Positions 23,003-34,220 are shown, counted from the stretch's first letter. The stretch is DNA of 64,000 nt from Panax quinquefolius (GCA_020205615.1 CM035171.1:30592281-30656280); one strand, 5' to 3'. Notes: generated by a model not told the origin, from the letters alone. Translations and numbers: made by a program.

Positions 23003-23945
23003 CTACAATTCGTTAAGTGCAGCAGAAATAATAACAGGTAAAGAATTAGAATTGCCTAAGTATGCATACCTGAGGTGTTTAGGGAGTGGCTTAAGTTCAA
23101 GAGTCGGTGGCTCCTCCAATGACGATTTCATCCTTGATATGGCTTTTTCATCCATGTGAAATGGTTCAAATGGTGCTCTAAATCTGCTAACTCGTGGCAG
23201 GGAATCTAGCATCTGCAAGTAGTCCACAAATTCTGGATCATCTGATTCTTCATCTCCCAATAATGTCGTTTCCAATGGATCGTTAACCAAACTCTTGCCC
23301 AAGTCTTCGCTGATTATTTGATCAATGATGTCCATCCGGAAACAATCTTCTTCATCCGTAGGAAATTTCATGGCCTTGAACACATTAAACTTTACTTCTT
23401 GATCTTGGACCCTCATCGTTAGTTCACCTTTTTGTACGCCGATGAGTGTCCTACCCGTAGCCAAATATAGTCTCCCGAGGATAATTGGGATATTATTATC
23501 TTCCTCAAAATCCAGAATAATGAAATCTGCGGAGAATATAAACTTGTCTACCTTAACCAATATGTCCTCCACAATGCCTCTCGGGTACGTCACTGACCTA
23601 TCCGCCAACTACGATGAGATGTTCGTAGGCTTTGGAGCGAGCAAATATAAACTGATAACGGCATAAGGTTCACACTTGCCCTCAAATCACACAAGCACTT
23701 GTTGAATGAAATGTTCCCAATTGTGCATGGAATGGTGAACTCCCCAGATCTTTCAACTTTGGTGGCAAATTTTGCTGTAATACCGTACTACACTCCTCTG
23801 TTAATGTCATTGTCTCAAAATCTTTCAATTTCTTTTTCCTGGATAAAATCCCTTTCATGAATTTCGCATAACTTGGCATCTGCTCTAGGGCTTCTGCGAA
23901 CAGGATATTAATCTGAAGTTTCTTAAAAACTTCCAAAAATTTCAC
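23003..23945 (-). pseudogene. pol: Athila B protease region
   Basis: Upstream part: INILFAEALEQMPSYAKFMKG and QNLPPKLKDLG, the conserved lead-in to Athila protease. The active-site stretch (CDLGAS in copy A) falls in a frame-shifted piece near 23640-23700. The downstream part reads ADRSVTYPRGIVEDILVKVDKF, DFIILDFEEDNNIPIILGR and GELTMRVQDQEVKFN, then a 100-residue linker to RT. The region would cleave the Gag-Pol precursor. The stop at 23003-23005 replaces a Gln of copy A. Confidence 0.82.
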
Positions 23946-23948
23946 GAA

Positions 23949-24902
23949 CTACTTATCTAATTTTTGTTTTTGGATTCTCTGTTGAAACGGCGGTGGAGGA
24001 TACACAACTGGCTTGTCATCTAACTTTGTTTTCTCAATTTGCTTATCCTCACCCTGTTTTTCTTCAATCACTTTGTTGTCATCAATTTTGTCATCTGATA
24101 TAGCTGAATTTTCTACATCTTTCCCATCCAAATGTTTTCCATTTCTCAAGGTGATTGCTTGACACTGTTCATGATTTCCCTTTGGATTTCTTTCGGTGTC
24201 ACTTGGTAGAGTCCCTTGTGGTCTATTGTTCAATGCTAATGCTATTTGTCCCATCTGATTCTCTAGATTCTTGATGGCTATCTCTTGCAATTTCATTGCC
24301 ATTGCTTGATTTTTCATAGCTACCTCGTTGCTCGTTATATACTTTGATAGCAACTCCTCTAAATCTGATTTCCTCTCTTGACTATGAACTGGTTGTTGTT
24401 GATTCTGAAATCCTGGGTGATATGATGATCATGGAGCTTGCTGATTCTGATTATTATTCCACGACAAATTCGGATGATTCCTATTCCCCTGATTATATGC
24501 ATTCTGGTACGTATTCAGTGGAATTTTGTTGTAGCTCCCCATAAATTGTACTGACTCTGGGTTGATTGCACATTGATTTGTCGGATGTTCACCCACACAC
24601 AACTCATAAATAACTGCAACTTGATTTGTCTGTGCTCCTGACCAAACGACAAACTTCTTAGAGAGTACTGAAATCTGCGTTGTTATTGTCGTCACTCCAT
24701 CTACATCTAACGCTCCTGCGACTGTGGGTTGTGTCATTCTTACCGTGGGCCACTGATAGTTGTTAGCAGCTATTGTCTCTATCAACTGATATGTCTCCTC
24801 ATAGTTCTTTGCCATAAAAGCTCCCCCCGACGCTGCATCAATACTCATCCCGAGATTCCCATGTTGTCTGTTATAAAATGTGTTCATCTGCAACCACTTG
24901 TT
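23949..24902 (-). pseudogene. gag: Athila B gag, C-terminal two-thirds
   Basis: It starts abruptly at 24902 with a piece matching KWLQMNTFYN of copy A; the preceding retrotrans_gag core is missing. Then come GGAFMAKNYEETYQLIETI, NNYQWPTVRM and the zinc-knuckle region YELCVGEHPTNQC, a CX2CX3HX4C variant with the first Cys replaced by Tyr. The tail has repeats of the type MKNQAMAMKLQEIAIKNLENQ, which would form a coiled coil, and a Pro-rich end (YPPPPFQQR). Stops at 23949 and 24429 are CAG-to-TAG and CGA-to-TGA judged from copy A. Confidence 0.83.
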
Positions 24903-24920
24903 GACCACGTATACTTGCTA
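24903..24920 (+). repeat. 18-bp LTR scrap at the B / C junction
   Basis: TTGACCACGTATACTTGC is identical to part of the 3' end of the plus-strand Athila LTR (27873-27890 in A). It lies between minus-strand gag of B and plus-strand ORF3 of C. ACTTG is shared by gag and LTR at the left joint. It looks like filler from end-joining repair. Confidence 0.75.
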
Positions 24921-26543
24921 GAATGATAGCGCGGTATTCTGTATGGGCAGGAGGCGAGTCACATCCACAAGGTCTGGGCTTTATTTTTCCATTAGCTTCG
25001 GAGGAGGAAGTTGACGCAGAAGATACCTCGGAGGCTGGCTATAGGAGATCAAGGAATCGAGCAGGTACCGCAGACCGAGGCACTATCCAGTCCTCAGTTC
25101 CTTAACTTCCAAAATCAGATGATCGCAAGCACAACAAAGCAAAGACGTCGGAAATGCTGGCGATTAGCAATGCAAAGAAGATCACATGTTTGATGTTATG
25201 AACGCATCTTTCACCTCACTCAACACAACCCTTCAAAGTTTCAACCCGGCGGCTCAATTTCCATATCAGCAACCCGGACCAATGCCGACATTTCCACCAA
25301 GTGATTCTGATGAAGAAGAGTATCAACCACCTCCCCAGACTTAGGCGATTGCAAGGAAGTCCTCATTCACTTAATTTTGTTTTTATCCAATGAGGGCATT
25401 GTGTGACTTAAGTTTGGGGGATTTAAATTGTTGTTTGCATGCATATGTAGTAGCGGGGTTATTTTTGTTTGCATTCTAGTTTGCATAGTAGCTTAGGTTA
25501 TTGCATAGTAGTCTAGGTTATTTTTTATAAGTGTTTATTGCATTCTAGGTTATTAGTTAAATATTGTGTTTGCATATGTCCAATAGTGCTGCAGTTTATG
25601 TTATTTGTGGGCCAATGATGAGATTGTGAATAAGTTAACCAAAACAGTATTGATTATTAGAACTGTGATATAATTTTTGTTATAAATCGAATCTTGCACT
25701 TGTTTGAAACTGTTATAAAAAGGTTAGCACGTTAATAACATCTTTGTTGACCGGTCAGTTCCAATTGATACATAAATAGTTTCTAAAGGATAATGCTAGG
25801 GTAAATGAGAAAACGACAAGGATAGGCAGTAAAGGCTAAAATTAGGCAAGAACCTAAGTTTGGGGGAGTATATGTGGAAAAAAAAAGTATACATTGTGAC
25901 TAGTCTTGTTTCGGGGCCCTTGTTATTTGAGCAAGTACGCCCGAGGGGATTGTCTTTACACCTAGCACCCTAAGGTCTTTTATGGTCTGGGAGTCGTTGG
26001 TCGAAAGCTCGCTAAGGGGTAGCACTGTTAGCCTAATGGGATGAGGCATTGCACAGTCATTTATGTATATTAAAAAAAAGGGATAATAACGGGAAAAGAG
26101 CAAAAATCCCCCGTGAAAAAAAATTGAAATAAATAAAGGATCAGTACCCTGCATGAACCCTTATATTTGGTATTGCGTAGTTTTAGTTTTAGTTGGAATG
26201 TGCCTATTCTTGACATTTTTAAGTTTGCACTGTATGATTCTTCCTAAGAATGTATTGAATTGGAGTCCGTATCAGTTATCATAGATGTTGAACACACACG
26301 CACACTATACCAGTGATAATTATTCAAGATTTGAGAATTAATATAAAACCATGGATTGGTTTTGGTAATTCATATTGTAGAGTTGCTTGTGTTCTCTGAG
26401 GCCGATGGGATAATGTTGATTCTGCAATATTATTGGATTCGTAAGCATGTAGATTATATTTATTTTATTTCATTGCATTGCATTGCATAGCATGTAGTTT
26501 GTTTTGCGCTCGAGGACTAGCACAGTTTAAGTTTGGGGGATTT
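24921..26543 (+). mobile_element. Athila C: 3' fragment (ORF3 tail and 3' region)
   Basis: This matches A from about 37788 to 39419. It comprises the ORF3 C-terminal part (ARYSVWAGGESHPQGLGF at 24930, acidic stretch, MRRSHV-type region, QFPYQQPGPMPTFPPSDSDEEE ending about 25343), then the 3' non-coding region, and finally the polypurine tract GTTTAAGTTTGGGGGATT at 26525-26543. The next base starts an LTR that also serves as the 5' LTR of A, so C and A share an LTR. Compared with A the ORF3 tail has small indels and frameshifts. Confidence 0.82.
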
Positions 26544-27920
26544 TGATAAGTGGATTTCATATACACGAATCGATGTTCATTTCAAGATTAAATTCGTTGT
26601 TATTTTCTCATTTTGTGTTCGTTTTAACTTGTTTCATGTTCTTTTATGTGTAGGGTGGTCATGGAGGCAAGTGGTGAAGAAAGGCGGTCTTTCGGAGCAA
26701 AGTTAGAAAAATGCATGAAATAGAAAAATTTCTTTAGCAGTGGACATGCCCTTCGGGGCGGGCTATATTGTGCTTGAACTTTCGTAGGGCTGGGTACCAA
26801 ATCTGTAGTCTCTTGCTGCTTATTGAACTCTGCTGCCACATGGTTTTGGGACTTGGTTTTGCGCATGGACTCTAAAAAGCAAGGGACTTCGGCTAGAACA
26901 GAGGGGGATATATATATTACGTTGCAAACAACAAATGGAGGATCACGCGAAGTATAATATAGAGATTAATTCTAGGATTTGAGTGCATGCTTTGGAGGAG
27001 TAATTTGAAGAGATTTTTGTGACGATTGCAATTCTAGGCTATGTGAAGGGTGTTCATCATTATTCTTCTCTTTAGTCTTTTATTTGTAATTACAAGGATG
27101 TTTTCGTTAGATTATTCAATTTTTACTTCATTCGTTATGAACTAATTCACTTATTAGGCTTATGATGGATCTTTGGGTGAAACGATGATTTTATAATTTC
27201 GATTTCGAGTTTAATAAGATATTTTCAGTTTATCTATGTTAATTTGAGCGTGAATTTATGAATTGCTTGATCAACAGTTCTTTGTGAATTTGTATGGAAT
27301 CGAGAGAGGATATTCAAATCTAGACTTACTTAATATAGCGTGTGTCATGAATTTTGTGAATAGCAGATTCTTGATTATTGTTAAGGTAGAGATACGCTTG
27401 ACATCACATGTAATCGGGGAGAGAACTTAAGCTTAAACCTTCTTTAATTTCAATTCACATAGAGATATAGTGAGTTGGTTGATTTAGGTCTTTAACTTGT
27501 TTCTATCTAAATTATGGATTTAAGTTAATACGGTATTAATGCATCGAGAGATGGCTAGTACTACATTCGTGTTCTTGATTAATAAATTGAGATATTGAGT
27601 TGAATTGGAATAAAGGTTTGAAAATCAGAGTCAAGCTTAGGGTGAAATCATAAGTCTAATTCTCCATTAATTGTTTGAAATTTCGGATTTTGATATTTGT
27701 GATTGTTTTATGATAATTTACTTATTTATTAATTTAGTTTCTATAATTTTAAACCATTGAATTGAACAGTTTAATAGAATTTGTATTAATAGAAAATTGA
27801 TAATTGTGAAGTTAAAGTTCTTGTTAATTTGTCCTCGTGGGAACGATACTTTATTCACTACTATATTACTTGTTGACCACGTATACTTGCATGATTTGCG
27901 TATATAGATTTTACCCAACA
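26544..27920 (+). mobile_element. LTR shared by Athila C (3') and A (5')
   Basis: This 1377-bp LTR starts TGATAAGTGGATTTC and ends TTTTACCCAACA. It is preceded by a PPT, so it is the 3' LTR of C, and followed by a PBS, so it is the 5' LTR of A. It is very similar to 39420-40798 except for a patch near 26740-26810 where the sister has unrelated-looking GC-rich sequence. Confidence 0.9.
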
Positions 27921-27926
27921 AGTTTT

Positions 27927-27944
27927 TGGCGCCGTTGTCGAGGA
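27927..27944 (+). promoter_or_regulatory. Primer binding site of Athila A
   Basis: TGGCGCCGTTGTCGAGGA lies six bases after the LTR end. It is the Athila-type site (TGGCGCCGTTGCCGGGGA in the family, complementary to a tRNA 3' end, usually given as tRNA-Asp) with two changes. Element D has the unchanged form at 47819-47836 on the minus strand. Confidence 0.85.
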
Positions 27945-28187
27945 CAATTTAGCCTAGATTTTAATATTTTTACAATATCAGTTTAATTAGTCCAGTTTTA
28001 CTTAAACATTTTTGTTTTGTTTTTGTTCTTCCTATTTCAGGTTTTTGACATTGGTTTATTCAAACACGATCCAAAAATCTAGACTTGCTTCCTTTTGAGG
28101 ACGACATTGAAGGAATATTTTAGAGGCTGAGTAAGTGGATCAAGGAAACAAAGAAACGAATTAGAAAATTCTGATAAGGAAGAAGCA
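27945..28187 (+). other. Leader between PBS and gag of Athila A
   Basis: A non-coding, T-rich stretch (many TTTT runs) up to the first gag ATG at 28188. No hairpin stands out by eye. The packaging signal would be expected here or in the start of gag. Confidence 0.6.
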
Positions 28188-29640
28188 ATGGCTGTCAAAG
28201 ACCAGAAAGCGTTGAGGGATTTTTCAACACCTAAGGTGACTGATCTGCAGTCGAGCATCACTAGGCCTGCAATAGCTGCGAATACTTTTGAAATCAAGCC
28301 TGGGACCATTCAGATGATGCAGAATTCAGTTCAGTTTAGGGGAATGACAAATGACGATTCGAACGAGCATTTAATCAGTTTTCTGGAAATGTGCGACACG
28401 TTCAAGTACAATGGGGTGTAGGATGAGGCAGTGAGACTTTGCTTGTTCCCGTTCACTTTACGGGGCAAGGCGAAGAGTTGGTTACATTATCTGCCGCCGG
28501 GATCGATAACTACGTGGGAAGACTTGGCTCAGAAATTCCTTGCCAAATTTTTCCCAGCAGCGAAAACTGCTAAAATGAGTAATGACATAACAATGTTTGA
28601 GCAACAAAATGGGGAATCGCTATATGAGGCATTGAAGAGGTATAAGGAATTACTTAGAAAGTGCCCACATCATGGATTGCCCAAGTGGCTGCAAATGAAC
28701 ACCTTTTATAACGGATTACATGGGAATGTCAGAACGAGTATTGACGCAGCGGTGGGCGGAGCATTCATGGCGAAGAGTTACGAGGAAGCCTTTAATTTTA
28801 TTGAAACCATGGAGGCAAATAACTACCAGTGGCCCACAGCAAGAATGACACAGGCAAAGGCGGCTAGGATTTTGGAAGTAGATAGGGTGACAGCTATACA
28901 AGCACAGATTTCTGCGATGTCTAAGAAGTTGGATGATATGACAGGGGCTCAAGTACATCAGGTTGAGGTAGTATGCGAATTGTGTGCGGGTGATCATCCT
29001 ACAGATCAGTGCGCAATTAATCCAGCATCCGTCCAGTTCATAGGTAGCTATAACAGAATTTTCGCAGAATACATACCAAAAAAACTACAACTAGGGGAAT
29101 AGGAACCACCCAAATTTCTCGTGGAGCAATAACCAGCAAAATCAAGCTCCACGACCATCATATCCCACAGGTTTTCAGAGTCACCAACAACCGGTTCAAC
29201 ATCAGGAAAGGAAATCAGATTTCGAGGAAATGGTGTCGAAGTACATAACTAGCAATGAGGCAATAATGAAAAATCAAGCAATGACAATGAAAAATCAAGA
29301 GATGGCAATGAAATCACAAGAGATGGCTATCAAGAATTTAGAAAATCAGATAGGACAGATGGCGTTAGCATTGAACAATAGACCACAAGGAACGTTACCA
29401 AGCGACACTGAGAGAAATCCGAAGGGTAGTCATGAGCAATGTTAAGCAGTTATGTTGAGAAGTGGAAAACATCTCGGGGGTAATAATGTAGAAAATTCAG
29501 CGACACCGGAGGAAAAAGTTGATGACAATAACGTGGTTGAAGGTAACAAGGGTGAGGATAAGCAATGTGAGGACATAAAATTAAACAATAAGCCAATTGT
29601 TTATCCTCCACCACCGTTTCAGTAGAGGGTTCAAAAATAG
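28188..29640 (+). pseudogene. gag: Athila A gag
   Basis: This is the capsid/nucleocapsid protein. MAVKDQKALRDF starts at 28188. A stop at 28419-28421 interrupts it, then the retrotrans_gag core continues (LCLFPFTLRGKAKSWLHYLPP, GSITTWEDLAQKFLAKFFP, WLQMNTFYNGLHGNVRTSIDA). The knuckle CELCAGDHPTDQC has the CX2CX3HX4C spacing with all ligands present, unlike copies B and D. A frameshift follows near 29070. Next comes a repetitive MKNQ/MAMKSQEMAIKNLENQ coiled-coil segment (29230-29445) and stops at 29443, 29623 and 29638 where copy B has Gln. Confidence 0.87.
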
Positions 29641-30388
29641 AAATCAGATAAACAGTTCGTAAATTTTTTTAGAAGTGTTCAAGAAACTCCATATTAACAT
29701 CCCATTCGCAGAAGCCCTAGAGAAAATGCTGAGTTATGCGAAGTTCATGAAAGGAATTCTGTCGAGCAAAAAGAAATGGGAAGATTTTGAAATAGTGGCA
29801 CTAACAGAGGAGTGTAGTGTGGTGTTACAGCAGAAGCTCCCACCAAAACTGAAGGACCCGGGGAGCTTTACTATCCCATGCACGATCGGGAAAATGTCAT
29901 TTAACAAATGTTTATGTGATTTGGGGGCGAGTGTGAACCTGATGACATTGTCAGTATACACAGAATTGGGTTTGCCAGCGCCAAAGCCTATGAATATTTC
30001 ATTGCAGTTGGCGGATAGGTCAGTCACATACCCGAGAGGCATAGTAGAGGACATTTTGGTTAAAGTGGATAAGTTTATATTCCCAGCGGACTTTATCATT
30101 CTTGATTTCGAGGAGGATACGAACATCCCGATTTTCTTAGGGAGACCTTTCTTGAACACGGGAAGGACACTCATAGACGTGCAAAAAGGAGAACTTACTA
30201 TGAGAGTCTAAGATCAAGAAATCAAATTTAATGTGTTCAAGGCCATGAAATTCCCTACGGATGAGGAAGAATGTTTTCGGATGGATTTAATTGAGCAAAT
30301 CATCAGTGAAGATATGAGCAAGAGTTTGGTCAATGATCCGTTAGAAACAACCTTATTGGGGGATGAAGAAAATGATGACCCATAATTT
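29641..30388 (+). pseudogene. pol: Athila A protease region
   Basis: INIPFAEALEKMLSYAKFMKG and LPPKLKDPGSFTIPCTIG lead to the active site CDLGASVNLMTLSVY. DLGAS is the Athila form of the retropepsin D(T/S)GA motif. Then come ADRSVTYPRGIVEDILVKVDKF and PIFLGRPFLNTGRTLIDV, the normal C-terminal half. Stops at 30209 (Gln in B) and 30383 (Glu in B) break the link to RT. Confidence 0.87.
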
Positions 30389-31474
30389 GTGGACTACTTA
30401 CAGATGTTAGACTCATTGCCGCGAGTTAGCCATTTCAGAGCACCGTTTGAACCTTTGCACAATGAGGAGATAGCTGCAGAAAAACTTAAACCGTCATTAG
30501 AGGAGCCACCAACATTGGAACTTAAACCACTCCCTAAACATCTCAAGTATGCATACTTAGGCAATTCAAATTCTTTACCTGTAATTATTTCTGTTGCACT
30601 TAACGAATTGCAGGAAGAAAAGTTGCTGAGGGTGCTCAGGGAACACAAATCAGCGATTGGGTGGACGATTGCGGATATAAAGGGAATTAGCTCGTCATTT
30701 TGCATGCACAAGATTCTGATGGAAGATGATGCAAGACCAACGGTGGAGCATCAACGTCGACTTAACCCTATTATGAAGGAAGTGGTAAGTAAGGAAATTC
30801 TGAAATTATTGGATGCCGGTATCATCTATCCGATTTCTAACAGTAAGTGGGTTAGTCCGGTTCATTATGTGCCAAAAAAGGGGGGAATGACCGTGGTACA
30901 GAATGAGGATAACGAGTTAATTCCAACAAGAACAGTGACAGGTTGGAGGGTGTGCATTGATTATAGGAGGTTGAATAAGGCAACCCGAAAAGATCACTTC
31001 CCGTTACCCTTCATCGATCAAATGTTAGATAGATTAGCGGGACATGTTTATTATTGTTTATTGGATGGATACTCGGGCTATAACCAGATCGTCATCGCTC
31101 TTGAGGATCAAGAAAAGACAACATTTATGTGCCCTTACGGCACTTTTGCATTCAGGAGGATGTCATTCGGGTTATGCAATGCACCTGCAACCTTCCAACA
31201 GTGTATGATGGCCATTTTTTCAGATATGGTGGAGAAAAATGTTGAAGTCTTCATGGACGATTTTTCGGTCTATGGAGACAACTTTGATACTTGCCTAGAG
31301 AATTTGGTCATGGTATTGCAGCAATGTAAGGATACAAACCTCATACTCAATTGGGAAAAATGCCACTTCATGGTTGAAAAAGGCATAATTTTGGGCCATA
31401 AGGTGTCTAGGATTGGAGGTGGACAAAGCAAAGCTGGAAATAATCGAGAAGCTGCCTCCACTGAACTCAGTTAA
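30389..31474 (+). pseudogene. pol: Athila A reverse transcriptase
   Basis: This has the longest open frame in the window. In order: GWTIADIKGISSSFCMHKI, MKEVVSKEILKLLDAGIIYPI, WVSPVHYVPKKGGMTVV, VCIDYRRLNKATRKDHFPLPF, YCLLDGYSGYNQIVI, CPYGTFAFRRMSFGLCNAPATF and the catalytic FMDD in EVFMDDFSVYG, then [19 protein letters not shown]. The fingers-palm-thumb order is complete. A frameshift near 31410, seen by comparison with [14 protein letters not shown] of copy B, moves the reading to the next frame. Confidence 0.92.
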
Positions 31475-31976
31475 GGGTATTAGAAGTTTTCTAGGGCATG
31501 CTGGGTTCTACATGAGGTTCATAAAGGACTTCTCTAAAATTGCAAAACCTCTATGCAGTCTTTTAGAGAAGGATGCTACTTTCAATTTTACGGTGGAATG
31601 CAAGTCAGCGTTTGAATTATTAAAGAAGAAACTAACTACAGCCCCCGCAATAGTCGCACCGGATTGGAATATGTCATTCGAGCTAATGTGTGATGCGAGC
31701 GACTATGCGGTTGGGGCTGTTTTGGGCCAACGCAGAGACAAGGTGTTTCATGCCATATACTATGCAAGCAAAACACTCACAGAGACTCAATTGAATTATA
31801 CAACCACGAAAAAGGAATTGCTTGCAGTGGTGTATGCCTTTGACAAATTCCGGGCATACTTGATCGGGACTAAGATGATAGTCTATACGGACCATTCGGC
31901 GATTCGGTACCTAGTAGCGAAAAAAGATGCTAAGCCACGCCTTATCCGATGGATTCTCCTTCTTTAAGAATTCAAT
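31413..31976 (+). pseudogene. pol: Athila A RT connection and RNase H
   Basis: [16 protein letters not shown] and [20 protein letters not shown] form the RT connection. RNase H follows with [17 protein letters not shown] (first Asp), [21 protein letters not shown] (Glu) and [16 protein letters not shown] (second Asp). It would degrade the RNA strand of the RNA-DNA hybrid. It overlaps the RT frame because of the frameshift near 31410. A stop at 31965-31967 replaces Gln of copy B. Confidence 0.88.
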
Positions 31977-33409
31977 TTGGAAATAAAAGATAGGAAAGGT
32001 ACGGAGAATCAAGTTACCGACCATTTATCAAGGCTGGAAAATTGTGATCAAAAGGAAGAAGATAAATATGCAATCAATGAGTCATTCCCAGATGAGCAAC
32101 TATTTGGGTTAAATGCAGAATTTCCATGGTATGTGGATTTCGCGAATTATCTGGTGAGTAACATGCTGCCCCCTGATCTTACACGACAACAGAAAAAGAA
32201 GTTTCTTCATGACGTCAAGTGGTACATGTGGGATGAGCCTTATTTATTCAAACAGTGCGCTGACAATATGATTAGAAGGTGTATCCCCTAAAGTGAAGTG
32301 CACAACATACTGCAGGAATACCACTCATCGGCATATGGGGGACATTATGGGAGTGAGCGCACGGCGGCAAAAGTGCTTCAAGCCTTTATTGGCCGACATT
32401 GTTCAAAGATGCCCACCAATTTGTGAAAACATGTGATAGATGTTAAAGGGTCGAAAACATCTCTAAACGGAATGAGATGCCCCTACAAATAATTCTTGAA
32501 ATGGAAATCTTTGATGTATAGGGCATCAATTTCATGGGGTCATTCCCTCCGTCTTTGAACAATCAGTATATTCTACTCGTAGTGGAATACGTTTCGAAGT
32601 GGGTTGAAGCTGCAACACTACCATCCAACAATGCCAAGGTGGTCCTCAAATTCCTACAGAAAAACATTTTCATGAGGTTTGGCACGCCAAGAGCAATAAT
32701 CAGTGACGAAGGTAGTCACTTCTGTAATAAGTCTTTTACAGCTCTTTTGGCTAAGTATGGGGTTAACCACAAGGTGGCTACAACGTATCACCCTCAAACA
32801 AGTGTACAGACTGAGGTATCAAACAGAGAAGTTAAGAAGATATTGGAAAAATTTGTAAATCCGAGTCGGAAAGATTGGTCACTTCGGTTGGATGATGCAT
32901 TATGGGCATACCGGACTGCATACAAAACACCAATCGGGATGTCACTATATCAACTCCTGTACGGGAAAGCATGTCACTTACCGGTGGAGCTATAGCACAA
33001 GGCCTACTGGGCAATTCAGAAATTGAACTTTGATCAAGCTGTTATAGGAGAAAAGAGGCTACTCCAACTAAATGAGCTCGATGAATTCTGACTTCATGCA
33101 TATGAGAACGCCAATTTATACAAAGAAAATGTAAAAAGATGGCACGACCAGAAAATTGTGCATCGAACATTCTAGTCGGGTCAATCAGTCCTCTTGTTCA
33201 ATTCACGACTGCGATTGTTCCCAGGAAAGCTTAAGTCGAGATGGTTGGGACCATTCACTATAAAGCGGGTATTTTCTCATGGCGCCGTTGAACTCTACAA
33301 TCGTAATCCATTAGAGACGTTCAAGGTCAATGGTCAACAAATAAAGCATTACTGGGGTAGTGATTCAAACTGGGATGTCGTCAACATCACCCTCACCGAT
33401 ACACATTGA
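31977..33409 (+). pseudogene. pol: Athila A integrase
   Basis: Zinc region near 32330-32450 (GHYGSERT in part, CDRC), core from 32520. The first catalytic residue is lost: the family GIDFMG reads GINFMG at about 32521-32535 (GAT to AAT), and the preceding Trp is a stop. The other two acidic residues are present in [11 protein letters not shown] and [11 protein letters not shown]. The C-terminal part has LFPGKLKSRWLGPFTIKRVF. Further stops at 32289, 32444, 32993, 33090 and near 33172 confirm a dead copy. Confidence 0.87.
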
Positions 33410-33415
33410 AACAGG

Positions 33416-33472
33416 GAGTAGTCAGGCTGAACGACTTAAAATCAAGCGCTACTTCGGAGGCAACCTAATATT
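33416..33472 (+). promoter_or_regulatory. Conserved Athila pol-end motif
   Basis: The block TCAGGCTGAACGACTTAAA, TCAAGCGCTACTTCGGAGGCA and ACCTAAT follows the pol stop. It is kept in B (minus, 11583-11625) and, remarkably, in D (minus, 46617-46665), which has no pol. Its conservation where there is no coding constraint points to a cis role such as RNA processing or packaging. That role is inference. Confidence 0.6.
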
Positions 33473-34220
33473 TTGTTATTTTTCGTAGTTTCATTTATAA
33501 TTTTTAGAATGTTGTTTTTATTACGTATTAGGTAGGTATTATAGAGTAAACATTTTGTTGAATCTCTCAATCATACTCCAAATCATCAATAATCTAACAT
33601 CTTGCATGTTTATGGGTGCAGGAGGAGTCAAAAGTGAGTAATAGCAATAATAGGCAAGAAAAGAAGAAAAAAAAGGCAAATTTTGATCTGCACAATTTGG
33701 AGCCAGAAATCCAAGGGGGGGCATGCCGTAAGCGGGCTATATTATTAGTATCTGTATCCCCGGGCTGGGTCCCGGAACAGGCACGTCAAAAATAGGCAGT
33801 TACATATGTAGACTCCATAACTCCCATAACTTCCCCCTCAATTCAGACTCCTAATAACCACTACCCACCACCCACTACCCCCACGAATTCCAACGCTCCA
33901 CTACCTCTCCACACCTCTTTAATCCACCAATACACACTCTCACACCACCTCTATATATTATCACATCTTAACCCATATACATCACACCACTCTTCAATTA
34001 CTCTTATCCAATTTTGAATTAGGGACTTCATAGAGGTTAGTTGTAACCATTTGAGAGGCAAGCATATCACTATTCTTAAGTCATCAAGTTTCATTCACCA
34101 TAGTGGAGAGCCAAATTCATAAGTATGGGAGATAACCATTTGTGCACACCAAGTGTTCGCAATTGTGTTTCAACCAAGTTTGGGGGAGTGCTAAGGCAAG
34201 TTGAGCAATAGAGAGAAACC
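33473..34220 (+). other. Spacer between pol and ORF3 of Athila A
   Basis: No open frame. It contains a degenerate GC-rich module (GCATGCCGTAAGCGGGCT, CCCCGGGCTGGGTCCCGG; 33720-33780), a C/A-rich stretch (33830-33940), a TATA-like box at 33949-33964 and an AAGTTTGGGGGAGTG block just before the ORF3 ATG. Copy B has the same order on the minus strand at 10793-11600. Confidence 0.7.
33949..33964 (+). promoter_or_regulatory. Candidate ORF3 promoter (TATA box) in Athila A
   Basis: CCTCTATATATTATCACA lies about 260 bp upstream of the ORF3 ATG (34221). The same distance and core occur in copy B. The downstream leader is AC-rich and free of long frames. Confidence 0.5.

Larger units (their letters stand above)
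8298..24902 (-). mobile_element. Athila-type Ty3/gypsy element B, interrupted and 5' truncated
   Basis: On the minus strand it carries partial gag (from 24902), protease, RT, RNase H, integrase, a spacer with a TATA box, the plant-specific ORF3 and a 3' non-coding region. Homology with copy A is evident along the whole length, so the two are the same family. The LARD (12351-20927) splits the integrase. The N-terminal third of gag, leader and PBS are lost at 24902; a truncated minus-strand LTR at 40799-42177 is best read as B's 5' LTR. The 3' LTR is not in the window, apparently because E1 inserted at 8297/8298. Confidence 0.82.
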
